The notes: a model not told the origin generated them from the sequence alone. Numbered from the stretch's first letter, positions 1 to 9,531 are shown. The stretch: 64,000 nt of DNA from Janthinobacterium sp. 344 (GCF_900112025.1 NZ_FOKL01000001.1:1169084-1233083), one strand, 5' to 3'. Program-made: numbers and translations.

Positions 1-34
1 CGCCACGATTTCCCCCAGCCTCCCGGCGGGGCGC

Positions 35-2227
35 ATGCGCCCGTTGGCCGCCGCCGTCCGCTCGGCCCTGCTGGCGGCAACGCTGGGCGCCGGCGCGGCC
101 CTGGCTGCCGACGCCCCGGCCGACTCCGAGGAAGCGACCCTGAGCGAGATCAAGGTGCTGGGCCAGCAAGACAAGGCAGCGACGGAGAACACGGGTTCGT
201 ATACGACAAAACAGATGGGCACGGCCACGCGCATGGGCCTGTCGATGCGCGAAACGCCGCAATCGATCTCGGTGGTGACGCGCCAGCGCATGGACGACAT
301 GGGCCTGAATAGCCTGGCCGAGGTGCTGGTACAGTCGACGGGGGTGACGGTGCAGGAAAACGACAGCGAGCGCACGACCTTTTCAGCGCGCGGCTTTTCC
401 ATCGGCAATTACCAGATCGACGGCGTGGCCGTCAATTCGGGCAGCAATGCGCTGTTCGACACGGCCCTGTATGACCGCATCGAGATCGTGCGCGGCGCCA
501 CGGGCCTGGTCAGCGGCAATGGCGACCCGTCCGCCACCATCAACATGCTGCACAAGCGCCCCGGCAAGGAATTTTCTGCCTCGGCCGGCCTGACCGTCGG
601 TTCGTGGAGCAAGGTCCGGCTGGACGGCGACATCAGCGCGCCGCTGAATGCGGATGGCAGCATCCGCGGGCGCGTCGTGGTGGCCGGCCAGAACCGCCAT
701 TCCTACATGGACCTGTACCAGGAACGCAAGCGGGTGGGCGCCGTCATCGTCGAGGCGGACCTGACGCCGGCCACCTTGCTGACGGCCGGCATCGACTACC
801 AGAAAAACACGCCGAAAGGCACGAGCTGGGGCACCACGCCCCTGTTCTTCTCGGATGGCACGCCGGCCAACATGCCCCGCTCGTTCAACATGGCGGCCAA
901 GTGGAGCAGCTGGGAACGCGCATTCGAGAACAAATACGTCTACCTCGAACACCGCTTCGCCAACGACTGGAAGGTCAAGGCCGCCTATGGCCGCCTGGAC
1001 AGCTCGTCGAACGGCAAGCTGTTCTACGGCGGCAGCGGCTACCCGAACCGCGACGGCTCGGGCCTGTCCGTGTGGAGCAGCGCCTTCCCCTACGATGAAA
1101 AACAGGATAACTTCGACGTGTCGGCCAACGGCACCTTCCCCCTGCTCGGCCGCCAGCACGACCTGGTGCTGGGCGTGAACGGCTGGAAGCGCGTCGGCAC
1201 GACGAATGAAACGCAGTTCGAGGACCCGCTGCCCTTCGCCACCACCATCCCCGACTTCCGCCACTGGACGGGCGATGTGCCGGAGCCGGCCATGCTGCGC
1301 ACGGGCGCGCGCGACGTCGCGACGACGAAACAGTCGGGCGCCTTTGTCGCCACGCGCATCCACCTCATGGACAATCTGAAGGTGCTGGCCGGCGCGCGCA
1401 TCTCCAAGTGGGAAACCTATAACGACCGCTATGACACCCAGGGGCGTTTTGTGAAGCGCAGCTCGGCCTACAAGACGGACGATGTCGTCACGCCCTATGC
1501 GGGCGTGGTGCTCGACGTGAGCAGGAGCACCTCGCTGTACGCCAGCTACACGGACCTGTTCAAGCCGCAAAACCTGAAGGACAAGCACAACGCCTTCCTC
1601 GATCCGATCACGGGCAGCAACGTGGAAGCGGGCGTGAAAAGCGAATTCTTCGACGGCGCCGTCAACGCCTCGTTCGCCGTCTACCAGGCCAGGCAGGACA
1701 ACCTGGGCGAGGAGGATATGTCCGTGCCGCCGGCGTTCCTGCTGCCGGACGGCAGCCGTCCGTATGTCTCGACGGGCAAGGGCACGAAAAGCCGCGGCTA
1801 CGAAATGGAAGTGTCGGGCAGCCCGCTGGCAGGCTGGCAGCTGTTCGGCGGGTTTACGCACGGCACCTCGAAGACGGGCAAGGGCGTGCTGACCAACACC
1901 ATCCAGCCGGCCAGCATGCTGCGCGCCTCGACCACCTACCGCCTGCCGGGCGCACTGCAACACCTCACCATCGGCGGCGGCGTGAACTGGCAGAACGAAA
2001 TCTGGACGACGGCCACCTTGCCGGACAAGACCAGGACGCGGGTCAGCCAGGGCAGCTACGCGCTGGCCAACCTGATGGCGCGCTACCAGATCAGTCCCAA
2101 GCTGGCCGCCACCCTGAACGTCAACAACCTGTTCGACAAGACGTATTTCCGCCGCGTGGGTTTCTATAACGGCGGCTATTACGGCGAACCGCGCAACGTG
2201 GCGCTGAACCTGCGTTACCAGTACTGA
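35..2227 (+). CDS. TonB-dependent siderophore receptor (FhuE/FpvA-like, no STN domain)
   Basis: This is an outer-membrane receptor of about 730 residues that should import a ferric siderophore using TonB energy. A signal peptide ends near AALAADAP; a short TonB-box-like segment (SEIKVLG) follows, then a plug domain (about residues 55-175, with RETPQSISVVTRQRM and YDRIEIVRGATGLVSG) and a 22-strand barrel ending in an aromatic residue (LRYQY). It lacks the N-terminal signalling domain present in the second receptor at 7081. The reading frame is open to the left edge of the window, so translation may start upstream of the ATG at 35. The four genes that follow look like its inner-membrane and periplasmic partners. 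The ligand cannot be read from the sequence. Confidence 0.92.
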   Translation: MRPLAAAVRSALLAATLGAGAALAADAPADSEEATLSEIKVLGQQDKAATENTGSYTTKQMGTATRMGLSMRETPQSISVVTRQRMDDMGLNSLAEVLVQSTGVTVQENDSERTTFSARGFSIGNYQIDGVAVNSGSNALFDTALYDRIEIVRGATGLVSGNGDPSATINMLHKRPGKEFSASAGLTVGSWSKVRLDGDISAPLNADGSIRGRVVVAGQNRHSYMDLYQERKRVGAVIVEADLTPATLLTAGIDYQKNTPKGTSWGTTPLFFSDGTPANMPRSFNMAAKWSSWERAFENKYVYLEHRFANDWKVKAAYGRLDSSSNGKLFYGGSGYPNRDGSGLSVWSSAFPYDEKQDNFDVSANGTFPLLGRQHDLVLGVNGWKRVGTTNETQFEDPLPFATTIPDFRHWTGDVPEPAMLRTGARDVATTKQSGAFVATRIHLMDNLKVLAGARISKWETYNDRYDTQGRFVKRSSAYKTDDVVTPYAGVVLDVSRSTSLYASYTDLFKPQNLKDKHNAFLDPITGSNVEAGVKSEFFDGAVNASFAVYQARQDNLGEEDMSVPPAFLLPDGSRPYVSTGKGTKSRGYEMEVSGSPLAGWQLFGGFTHGTSKTGKGVLTNTIQPASMLRASTTYRLPGALQHLTIGGGVNWQNEIWTTATLPDKTRTRVSQGSYALANLMARYQISPKLAATLNVNNLFDKTYFRRVGFYNGGYYGEPRNVALNLRYQY

Positions 2228-2242
2228 TCTGATGCACCGTGC

Positions 2243-2273
2243 CGGCCGCCTTCTTCGGGAACGCGGCCGTTTT
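2243..2273 (+). terminator. Hairpin after the receptor gene
   Basis: A 7-bp stem CGGCCGC/GCGGCCG (2243-2249 with 2263-2269) carries an inner TTC/GAA stem closed over a TTCG-type loop and is followed by TTTT. It probably terminates or attenuates transcription between the receptor and the DUF4198 gene. The U-run is short, so read-through is likely. Confidence 0.5.
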
Positions 2274-2308
2274 GACTGTTTCACATAAAAAAATACAAGG
2301 GATACACC

Positions 2309-3055
2309 ATGCACATCACTTCCATCGCGCGCCGCGGCGCCCTCGCCACCGCCTTGCTGGCGGGCTTCCTTGCCGCTGGCACGGCCAGCGCGCACCAGAT
2401 CTGGCTGCAGCAGGACGGCAAGGCGGCCAGCGTGTATTTCGGCGAATTCGGCGACAACCTGCGCGAAGCGTCGCCGGGCCTGCTGGACAAATTCCGCTTC
2501 CAGAGCGTGACGTGGATTGCGCCCTCCGGCAGCAAGCTCCTGCAGGCGAGCAAGACGGCCGGTGCGTTTATCCTGAACGGCAAGGTGGCGGCCGGCGAAA
2601 GCATCATCGTCGAGGAAAACGCCTACCCGTCGTGGGAAGAGAAAAAGGAGGGCAAGGCCACGCGCACCGTGTGGGTGCCGGCCGCGCGCCTGATCGCCGA
2701 CGCCAAGGCGCAGGCGCCCGCGCTGACCCTGGACCTCGTGCCGACGGGCAAGCCGGGCCAGTTCCAGGTCAGCTACCGTGGCAAGCCGCTGGCGCAGGCC
2801 AAGGTCAACGCCGTGGTGCAGTCGGGCTGGGGCAAGGAAGCGTGGAGCGATGCGCAGGGCCTGGTCAGCTTCCCGCTGCCGTGGAAGGGCACGTATGTGC
2901 TGGAAGTGCAGCACACGGACCAGACGGCCGGCCAGCGCGGTGACGAGCATTACGACAAGGCCATGTACGTGACCAGCCTGAGCCTGGTGCAGCCGCAGGG
3001 CGTGGCCCCGCTGCCGGCCGGTCCGGCCCTGCCACCGAGCCAGGACCACGACTGA
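2309..3055 (+). CDS. DUF4198 periplasmic protein
   Basis: A 248-residue exported protein. Residues 1-26 form a signal peptide (basic RR start, hydrophobic core LATALLAGFLAAG, cleavage after ASA), and the mature chain starts HQIWLQQDGK, with the early His-Trp typical of DUF4198 proteins, which are often encoded next to TonB receptors and metal-uptake genes. The rest is predicted beta-sandwich with a carboxypeptidase-regulatory-like segment near residues 155-200 (KPLAQAKVNAVV, DAQGLVSFPLP). The stop codon is 2 nt from the next ATG, so it should be translated together with the DUF3649 gene. A role in handling iron or another metal in the periplasm is inference from family and position. Confidence 0.85.
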   Translation: MHITSIARRGALATALLAGFLAAGTASAHQIWLQQDGKAASVYFGEFGDNLREASPGLLDKFRFQSVTWIAPSGSKLLQASKTAGAFILNGKVAAGESIIVEENAYPSWEEKKEGKATRTVWVPAARLIADAKAQAPALTLDLVPTGKPGQFQVSYRGKPLAQAKVNAVVQSGWGKEAWSDAQGLVSFPLPWKGTYVLEVQHTDQTAGQRGDEHYDKAMYVTSLSLVQPQGVAPLPAGPALPPSQDHD

Positions 3056-3057
3056 CC

Positions 3058-3414
3058 ATGCAAGCACCCGCCCATACCGCATCGACTGACGCCGTTGAAA
3101 AAATCGCGCGCCGGCGCCTGTCCGCCGGCGCGCTCTACCGCCTCGGCGTGGCCTCGCGCAGCGTGGCCGCCATCGTTGGCGGCTACGTGCTGGCGGCGCT
3201 GCTCACCATGCTGCTGTCGGTGAGCCTGCCCATGGCACGCTCCGAAGCCGTCATGACGGCCACGCTGCTGTCGTTTGCCATCTACACCTGCGTGGTGATG
3301 TGGGTCTTCGCCACCCGCAGCGCCCTGCGCGCCTGGCTGGGTCTGCTGATCCCGGCCGCCCTCATCGCCGCCATCCTGCAGGCGATGGACGCCTTATCCT
3401 GGAGTCTCGCATGA
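3058..3414 (+). CDS. DUF3649 small membrane protein
   Basis: A 118-residue integral membrane protein with three hydrophobic helices (about residues 38-60, 67-88 and 90-110). It matches the DUF3649 pattern, a family found between TonB siderophore receptors and PepSY proteins. Its stop overlaps the next start (ATGA), so it is cotranslated with the PepSY gene. Likely role: accessory subunit of an inner-membrane ferric-siderophore reductase or iron transporter. No catalytic residues are visible. Confidence 0.82.
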   Translation: MQAPAHTASTDAVEKIARRRLSAGALYRLGVASRSVAAIVGGYVLAALLTMLLSVSLPMARSEAVMTATLLSFAIYTCVVMWVFATRSALRAWLGLLIPAALIAAILQAMDALSWSLA

Positions 3415-5033
3415 AAGAAGGTTTCCGCCAGTCGATGGCATGGCTGCACACCTGGTCCGGCCTGCTCGTCTGCTGGATTTTATTGCTGGTGTTTTGCGCC
3501 GGCACGGCCAGCTACTATCGCGATGAAATCACCTTGTGGATGCAGCCCGAGTTGCACGGCGCCGCCGCCAGCCAGGTGAGCACCGAGGAAGCGGCCAAGG
3601 TCGCGCAACAGGCCATGGAAGAGCGGGCCGGCGGCGCCACGCGCTGGTTCATCAGCCTGCCCGGCGAGCGCCATCCCGCCACGCAGCTGGGCTGGAGCAA
3701 GCCGGCAAAGCCCGGTGAAAAGAAACGCGGACGGCGCGGCAATTTCCACAGCGAGGCGGCCGACCCGGCCACGGGCGAAGTGCTGTCCAAGCCGCGCGAC
3801 ACGCGGGGCGGCGAATTCCTCTACCGCCTGCACTTCGACCTGCACTACATGTCCGCCATCTGGGGCCGCTGGATCGTCGGTTTCTGCGCCATGTTCATGT
3901 TCGTCTCCATCATCAGCGGCATCGTCACGCACAAGCGCATCTTCAAGGACCTGTTTACCTTCCGGCCGAAAAAGGGCCAGCGCTCGTGGCTCGACGCGCA
4001 CAACGTGACGGCCGTGCTGGCCCTGCCCTACCACATGATGATCACCTACACGGGCCTGGTCACGCTGATGTTCCTGTACATGCCGTCCGGCGCCACGGCC
4101 GCCTACAAGGGCGACCAGGACGCCTTCTTTGCCGAGGCCTTCCCGGGCCGCTCGGACGAGCGCAAGGCGGCCGGCGTGGCCGCGCCCCTGACGCCGCTGG
4201 CGCCGCTCGTGCGCCAGGCGGAGCAGCACTGGGGCGGCGGCAAGGTCGAGCGCATCTCCGTGAACCACCCGGGCGACGCCAACGCCACCATCTCGCTGTC
4301 GCGCGCGGCCGGGCGCGACATCTCGTCGAAGCAGCCGTCGATGGAATTCGATGGCGTTTCCGGCAAGCTGCTGGCCACCGATGGCGAAGCGCTGCCCGGC
4401 GCCGCCGCCACGCACGGCGTGATGTATGGCCTGCACATCGCCCGCTTCGGCGGCCCCCTGCTGCGCGCGCTGTTCTTCCTGTCCGGCCTGGCCGGCTGCG
4501 CCATGGTCGCCACGGGCGCCCTGCTGTGGGCCGTCAAGACGCGCCAGAAACAGGCCAAGGCGCTGGCCGCCGGCAAGCGTCCCAGCTTCGGCCTGCGCCT
4601 GGTGGAGGCGCTCAATATCGGCGCCATCGCCGGCATCCCCATCGCCTTCGGCGCCTACTTCTGGTCCAACCGCCTGCTGTCGGTGACGATGGAAGACCGG
4701 CCGAAGGAGGAAATCGCCTGCTTCTTCGGCGCCTGGGCCCTGGCCGCCATCGTCGCCCAGCTGCGTCCCTCGCGCGCCATGTGGCGCATGCAGCTGGCAG
4801 TCGGCGCCTTCCTGCTGGCATCGCTGCCCGTGCTGAACGTCTTCACCAGCGGATCGCACCTGGGCGTGACCCTGTTCCTGGGCCGCGGCCCCGTGGCGGT
4901 GGCCGCCTTCGACCTGGTGGTGCTGGTGCTGGGCCTGGGCCTGGCGTATGCGGCGTTCAAATTGAAACCGCTGCCCGTGAAAGGGGCCAAGGCGGCGCCG
5001 GTGAAACCAGCGCAGACGATGGAGGCCGCGTGA
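3411..5033 (+). CDS. PepSY-associated TM protein, putative ferric-siderophore reductase
   Basis: A 540-residue inner-membrane protein of the PepSY_TM family. The N-terminus MKEGFRQSMAWLHTWSGLLVCW has the conserved HTWSGL motif in the first helix. A large periplasmic region (about 45-190) follows, then helices near 150-175 (RWIVGFCAMFMFVSIISGI), 205-230 (LPYHMMITYTGLVTLMFLYM) and four or more at the C-terminal end. Conserved His in HLHYMS-like context and LPYHMM could bind haem. Relatives such as FoxB and PiuB are linked to siderophore-iron release at the cytoplasmic membrane. The start at 3411 overlaps the previous stop; a more upstream start would run through the DUF3649 gene. Confidence 0.88.
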   Translation: MKEGFRQSMAWLHTWSGLLVCWILLLVFCAGTASYYRDEITLWMQPELHGAAASQVSTEEAAKVAQQAMEERAGGATRWFISLPGERHPATQLGWSKPAKPGEKKRGRRGNFHSEAADPATGEVLSKPRDTRGGEFLYRLHFDLHYMSAIWGRWIVGFCAMFMFVSIISGIVTHKRIFKDLFTFRPKKGQRSWLDAHNVTAVLALPYHMMITYTGLVTLMFLYMPSGATAAYKGDQDAFFAEAFPGRSDERKAAGVAAPLTPLAPLVRQAEQHWGGGKVERISVNHPGDANATISLSRAAGRDISSKQPSMEFDGVSGKLLATDGEALPGAAATHGVMYGLHIARFGGPLLRALFFLSGLAGCAMVATGALLWAVKTRQKQAKALAAGKRPSFGLRLVEALNIGAIAGIPIAFGAYFWSNRLLSVTMEDRPKEEIACFFGAWALAAIVAQLRPSRAMWRMQLAVGAFLLASLPVLNVFTSGSHLGVTLFLGRGPVAVAAFDLVVLVLGLGLAYAAFKLKPLPVKGAKAAPVKPAQTMEAA

Positions 5034-5386
5034 TGGAACCAGTCGCGAACTTCCTCGTGTTTGCCCTGTGCTATGCGGGCCTGTCGTCGCTGTGCCTGGC
5101 CATGGATCGCCACTACGCCGACTTGCACGGACGCGGCGCCGAACCGCCCGCGCCCCTGCGCCGCCGCCTGCGGTGGACGGGGTGGGTGGCACTGGCGGCC
5201 GGCCTGGCCTGGGCCATGCACATCGCCGGCGCCGGCTATGGCCTCGTCTACTGGGTCGGCAGCCTGACGGGCTGCGGCTTGCTGCTGATCTGGCTGCTGC
5301 CCTACGCGCCGCACCAGGCCATGCGCCTGGCGCGCTGCATCGGCGGCGCGGCCGTGCTGGCCGCCATCGCGCTGGCCGTGCTGTAG
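5033..5386 (+). CDS. DUF3325 small membrane protein
   Basis: A 117-residue protein with four hydrophobic helices, the first being FLVFALCYAGLSSLCLAM. It fits DUF3325, which usually closes the receptor/DUF3649/PepSY cluster. The stop of the PepSY gene and this ATG share one base (TGATG), showing translational coupling. Function is unknown; it is presumably a further membrane subunit of the PepSY iron-reductase unit. Confidence 0.82.
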   Translation: MEPVANFLVFALCYAGLSSLCLAMDRHYADLHGRGAEPPAPLRRRLRWTGWVALAAGLAWAMHIAGAGYGLVYWVGSLTGCGLLLIWLLPYAPHQAMRLARCIGGAAVLAAIALAVL

Positions 5387-5404
5387 CGGGCCTGGCTGGC
5401 CCGC
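5386..5404 (+). terminator. Hairpin at the end of the iron-reductase operon
   Basis: A perfect 7-bp stem GCGGGCC/GGCCCGC with a 5-nt loop begins on the last base of the DUF3325 stop codon. There is no U-run, so it may act as a weak terminator or an mRNA 3' end stabiliser. Confidence 0.35.
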
Positions 5405-5469
5405 CACGCGCCAGTCAATGCGTGGTGGGCCAGCAACAGCGCATTGCGCCGCCAAGGCCACCGCGCTAA

Positions 5470-5488
5470 AATGAGAATAATTCTTATT
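5470..5488 (+). promoter_or_regulatory. Fur box upstream of the ECF sigma gene
   Basis: The 19 bases AATGAGAATAATTCTTATT match 12 of 19 positions of the classical Fur consensus and contain a near-perfect GAATAATTC dyad core. The site lies 20 bp before the sigma-factor ATG, as expected for iron repression of a FecI-type gene. Confidence 0.85.
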
Positions 5489-5508
5489 TGCATTAAGGCC
5501 TTACCACC

Positions 5509-6051
5509 ATGCCAGGCAGTCCGTTCGCGCCCACTCCCCTGCTGCCGACGCAGCTCGACAGCCATTACCGCGCGCACCACGGCTGGCTGGCGCACTGGCT
5601 GCAGCGGCGCCTGGGCAATGCCGCCGAGGCGGCGGACCTGATGCAGGACACCTTCGCGCGCCTGCTGGCCGGCGCGCCCGCGCAGCCGCACACGCCGGCC
5701 CTGCGCGCGCCCAAGGCTTACCTGGCTACCGTCGCCAAGCACCTGCTGATCAACCATCTGCGGCGCCAGTCGCTGGAGCGGGCCTGGGCCGAGGCATTGG
5801 CCGCCCTGCCGCAGCAGCACCAGCCGTCCGCCGAACAGCACGCCGAGCTCCTGCAGGCACTGCAAGCCGTCGACGCCATGCTCGACGGCCTGAAGCCGAA
5901 GGTGCGCGCCGTCTTCATCCTGGCGCAGATCGAAGGCCACGCCTACGCGGATATCGCCGCGCAGCTGGGCATCGGCGAGCGCTCCGTGAAGCGCTACATG
6001 GCCGAGGCGCTGACGCAATGCGTGCTGCTGGCACCGGAGCTGCCGGCATGA
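5509..6051 (+). CDS. FecI-like ECF sigma factor
   Basis: A 180-residue extracytoplasmic-function sigma factor. Region 2 lies at about residues 18-85 (HHGWLAHWLQRRLGNAAEAADLMQDTFARLL, then KAYLATVAKHLLINHLRR) and region 4 at about 125-172 (LDGLKPKVRAVFILAQIEGHAYADIAAQLGIGERSVKRYMAEAL, a helix-turn-helix). This is the FecI iron-starvation subgroup. It is preceded by a Fur box and overlaps fecR by 4 nt. It should direct RNA polymerase to the promoter of the receptor at 7081 and perhaps to others when ferric siderophore binds that receptor. Confidence 0.93.
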   Translation: MPGSPFAPTPLLPTQLDSHYRAHHGWLAHWLQRRLGNAAEAADLMQDTFARLLAGAPAQPHTPALRAPKAYLATVAKHLLINHLRRQSLERAWAEALAALPQQHQPSAEQHAELLQALQAVDAMLDGLKPKVRAVFILAQIEGHAYADIAAQLGIGERSVKRYMAEALTQCVLLAPELPA

Positions 6052-7001
6052 GCGCCGCCGCTCCGCCATCCCCTCCGCTGTCGCGCAAGGTGGCGCGCCA
6101 GGCCGTCGAATGGTATCTGCTGGAGCAGTCGGGCCAGGCCACGCCGGACGACCTGGCCGCCAGCGCGCAATGGCGCGCGCGCGACCCGGAACACGCGCGC
6201 GCCTGGAGCCGGGTGCAGCAGGTGAGCCAGACGGCCGGCCTGCTGCCGCCCGCCCTGGCCGCGCCCGTGTTGCGCCGGCCGCAGCGCCGCATCGCCATGC
6301 AGGCGCTGCTGGCGCTGATGGCGGCACCGGCCGCCTGGCTGCTGGTGCGCCATGAATTGCTGGCCGACTACCGCAGCGGCGTGGGCCAGCGGCGCGACAT
6401 TGTCCTTCCCGATGGCGGCGCGCTGGTCCTCAATACCGACAGCGCCGTCGACCTGGCGTATGGCGCCGACGAACGCCTGCTGACCCTGCGCCGCGGCGAA
6501 GTGCTGGTGCAGACGCGCCCCGACCATGCGGGCAGCCGCCCCTTCATCGTCGCCACCTGCCATGGCCGCATCCGCGCGCTGGGCACGCGCTTCACCGTGC
6601 GGATCGACGACGATGGCTGCCGCGTGACGGTGCTGGAACACGCGGTGGAAATCACGCCGCGCGCGCCCTCGGCCACGGTGCGCACCGTCGCGGCAGGCCA
6701 GCAAAGCCGCTTCGACGCCAGCCACGCCAGCCTGCCGACACCGGCGCCGCTGCAAGCCGATGCGTGGGCGCGCGGCGTGCTGGCGGCGCAGGACATGCGC
6801 CTCGACGCCTTCGCCTCCGAGCTGTCGCGCTACCGTCCCGGCCTGCTGCGCGTGCAACCGCAAGTGGCGGGCTTGCGCCTGTCGGGCGCCTTCCAGCTCG
6901 ACGACACGGACGCCGTGCTGGCAAATCTCGCGCGCATGCTGCCCGTCGACGTGCTGTACCGCACCCCGTACTGGGTCACCATCGCGGCCCGCCAAAAATA
7001 A
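6048..7001 (+). CDS. FecR-family anti-sigma regulator
   Basis: A 317-residue inner-membrane sigma regulator. Domains in order: DUF4880 at about 12-55 (ARQAVEWYLLEQSGQ...W...DPEHARAWSRVQQ), one transmembrane helix around 88-105 (MQALLALMAAPAAWLLV), a FecR domain at about 110-205 (DIVLPDGGALVLNTDSAVDLAY, FIVATCHGRIRALGTRFTVR) and a DUF4974-like C-terminus (FASELSRYRPGLLRV, LSGAFQLDDTDAVLANLARMLPV). The ATG overlaps the sigma-factor stop (ATGA), giving coupled expression. It transmits the signal from the STN domain of the receptor at 7081 to the sigma factor. Confidence 0.93.
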   Translation: MSAAAPPSPPLSRKVARQAVEWYLLEQSGQATPDDLAASAQWRARDPEHARAWSRVQQVSQTAGLLPPALAAPVLRRPQRRIAMQALLALMAAPAAWLLVRHELLADYRSGVGQRRDIVLPDGGALVLNTDSAVDLAYGADERLLTLRRGEVLVQTRPDHAGSRPFIVATCHGRIRALGTRFTVRIDDDGCRVTVLEHAVEITPRAPSATVRTVAAGQQSRFDASHASLPTPAPLQADAWARGVLAAQDMRLDAFASELSRYRPGLLRVQPQVAGLRLSGAFQLDDTDAVLANLARMLPVDVLYRTPYWVTIAARQK

Positions 7002-7080
7002 TTGGCACAAGTTGGCCCCTTTTTCCAGCATGGCCTGTCCTGTGGGTATGACAACGACACTCCACCGGAAAGGCAAGACC

Positions 7081-9531
7081 ATGCATACCCCCCGTTTGAC
7101 TCCCCTCGCGCGCGCCGTCGGCGGCGCCGTATTCCTGATGCTGCTGGCGCAGGCGCCGGCCATGGCTGCCGATGCCGCCGCCGCGCCAGCCGCCGTGCCA
7201 GTGCATGTCAGCGTGCCGCCGGGCGATCTGTCGGCCGCCATCGCCAGCTTTGCCATCGAGGCGAAAGTGAGCGTGGGCGCGGCGGCCGAACTGCTGCAGG
7301 GCATGCGCACGCCGGGCCTGAGCGGCAGCTACACGGTGCCGCAGGCGCTGGCCCGCCTGCTGGCCGGCACGGGCCTGGAAGCGCTGCCCGGCGGCGAACG
7401 CAGCTACGTGCTGCGCAAGGCGGCTGCGGCATCCGGCGGCGCGCCGATCGCCGCCACCCTGGGCGAAGTGGCCGTCAGTTCCAGCGCCCTGCGCGACGGC
7501 ACCACGGAAGGCAGGCGCGGCTACGCTGGCCTGACCAGCGCCACGCGCCTGAACCTGTCGCTGCGCGAAACGCCGCAGGCCGTCAGCGTCATCACGCGCC
7601 AGCAGATCGAGGACCAGGGCTTGCGCACCTTGCAGGACGTGCTGGTGCAGGCGCCCGGCATCACGGTCGACCATTCATCGAGCACGCGCGAATACGACCA
7701 GGTGTTTTCGCGCGGCTTCGAAGTGACGTCGTACATGTTCGACGGCATCCCGACCAGCAAGAACCTGGAAGCGCGCACCTTTGACATGGCCATCTACGAC
7801 CGCGTCGAGATCATCCGCGGCGCGACGGGCCTGATCAGCGGCACGGGCAGCCCGTCGGCCGCCATCAACCTGGTGCGCAAGCGCCCGGGCCGCGCCTTTG
7901 CCGCCACGGCCGGCGCGCAAGCGGGCTCGTGGGACCGCTACCGCATCGAGGGCGATGTCTCCACGCCCTTGACGGCGGACGGCAAGGTGCGCGCGCGCCT
8001 CGTCGCCGCGCATGAAGACCAGCGCTCGTTCATCGACCGCTACCGGCAGAAAAAAGACGTGCTGTACGCCATCGTCGAAGCGGACCTGGCGCCGTCGACG
8101 GTGCTCAGCGCCGGCGTCAACTATCAGAAGGAAAAGCTGAAGGGCGCGGGACGCGACTTCCCCATGTTCTATGCCGACGGCACGCAGACGCATTTCCCCC
8201 GCTCGATGAATGGCACGGCCGCATGGAGCACGTATGACCGCGAACAGAGCATGCTGTTCGCCACGCTCGACCATTATTTCGACAATGACTGGATCGCCAA
8301 GGTGGCCGTCAGCCGCAGCAGCAACCGCTACGATGCCTTGCAGGGCTTTTCCGGCAATGGCTACCCGGACCGCGTGACGGGCGGCGGCATGCAGCTGTGG
8401 CTGGCCAACTGGCACAGCAAGCCGCAGCAGACCGCGCTCGACGCCTACGTCAGCGGCCCGTTCCAGGCCTTCGGCCGCCAGCATGAACTGGTGCTGGGCG
8501 CAAGCGCCTCGGAACTGCGGACGAATGGCCCCATCTATCCGGGCTGGCGCCTGGACGGCTACGACTACACGGTGCCGGATATCCACGCCTGGCATGGCGC
8601 CATGCCGGTGCCCGACTACAGCGGCACGCGGCAGGGCACCTCCTACGACAAGGAACGGGAAAGCGGCCTGTATTCCACGCTGCGCCTGCGCCCCACGGAA
8701 GCGCTGTCGGTGATTTTAGGTGCGCGCCTGTCGTACTGGAAGCGCGACATCCGCAGCGATTATGTCAACGACACGGACCTGTACGACGCCATGCGCGAAA
8801 ACGGCAAGATCACGCCGTATGCGGGCCTGGTCTACGACCTGGGCCGGCACTGGTCGGCCTACGCCAGCTACACCAGCATCTTCACGCCGCAAAGCCAGCG
8901 CGACGCCAGCAGCCGCTTCCTGGCGCCGCTGGAAGGCAAAAACTACGAAGTGGGCGCCAAGGGCGAATTCTTCGGCGGCAAGCTCACCACCAGCGCCGCC
9001 GTGTTCCATCTGCGCCAGGAAAACCTGGCCGAAGCCGATCCGGGCAACGTCTGGATCATCGGCACGGGCGGCGGCTCCTACGCCTATCACACGGTGAAGG
9101 GCGCCACCACGCGCGGCGTCGAGGCGGAAGTATCGGGCCAGCTGCGTCCCGACTGGCAACTGACGGCCAGCTATGCCTACAGCCGCATCCGCAACGCGGC
9201 CGGCGAGCGCATCCAGACCAACCAGCCTCAGAACATGGCCAAGCTGTGGACCACCTGGCGCCTGGCGCAGGGCGTGCCGGGCCTGCTGCTGGGGGGCGGC
9301 GTGAACTGGCAGAGCACTATCTATATGGATGAGCGCGGCCCGAACGGCGAACGCTTCACGCAAAAGGCCTATGCCGTGGCGGGACTGATGGCGCAGTACC
9401 AGCTCAACCCGCAACTGGTGGCGACCCTGAACGTCAACAATGTCTTCGACAAGCGCTACTACTCGACGGGCATGGGCGGCTACTACGGCGATCCGCGCAA
9501 CGCCATGCTGTCGCTGCGCTACAAGTTCTAG
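7081..9531 (+). CDS. TonB-dependent siderophore receptor with STN signalling domain (FecA/FpvA type)
   Basis: An 816-residue outer-membrane transducer. A signal peptide (ends PAMAAD) is followed by an STN domain at about residues 40-95 (VPPGDLSAAIASFAIEAKVSV, LARLLAGTGLEAL), a plug at about 150-270 (RETPQAVSVITRQQIEDQGL, YDRVEIIRGATGLISGTGSPSAAINLVRKRP) and a barrel ending LRYKF. STN domains touch FecR, so this receptor is the cell-surface input of the preceding FecI/FecR pair. The start at 7081 is chosen because it begins the signal peptide; upstream in-frame codons would add an unlikely leader. It is a clear paralogue of the receptor at 35-2227, with shared GGGVNWQ and LATLNVNN motifs. Confidence 0.94.
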   Translation: MHTPRLTPLARAVGGAVFLMLLAQAPAMAADAAAAPAAVPVHVSVPPGDLSAAIASFAIEAKVSVGAAAELLQGMRTPGLSGSYTVPQALARLLAGTGLEALPGGERSYVLRKAAAASGGAPIAATLGEVAVSSSALRDGTTEGRRGYAGLTSATRLNLSLRETPQAVSVITRQQIEDQGLRTLQDVLVQAPGITVDHSSSTREYDQVFSRGFEVTSYMFDGIPTSKNLEARTFDMAIYDRVEIIRGATGLISGTGSPSAAINLVRKRPGRAFAATAGAQAGSWDRYRIEGDVSTPLTADGKVRARLVAAHEDQRSFIDRYRQKKDVLYAIVEADLAPSTVLSAGVNYQKEKLKGAGRDFPMFYADGTQTHFPRSMNGTAAWSTYDREQSMLFATLDHYFDNDWIAKVAVSRSSNRYDALQGFSGNGYPDRVTGGGMQLWLANWHSKPQQTALDAYVSGPFQAFGRQHELVLGASASELRTNGPIYPGWRLDGYDYTVPDIHAWHGAMPVPDYSGTRQGTSYDKERESGLYSTLRLRPTEALSVILGARLSYWKRDIRSDYVNDTDLYDAMRENGKITPYAGLVYDLGRHWSAYASYTSIFTPQSQRDASSRFLAPLEGKNYEVGAKGEFFGGKLTTSAAVFHLRQENLAEADPGNVWIIGTGGGSYAYHTVKGATTRGVEAEVSGQLRPDWQLTASYAYSRIRNAAGERIQTNQPQNMAKLWTTWRLAQGVPGLLLGGGVNWQSTIYMDERGPNGERFTQKAYAVAGLMAQYQLNPQLVATLNVNNVFDKRYYSTGMGGYYGDPRNAMLSLRYKF

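Noticed and set aside
383-3082. An 899-codon minus-strand frame across the first receptor and DUF4198 genes
   Set aside because: It is antisense to two well-supported genes and its product has no recognisable feature.
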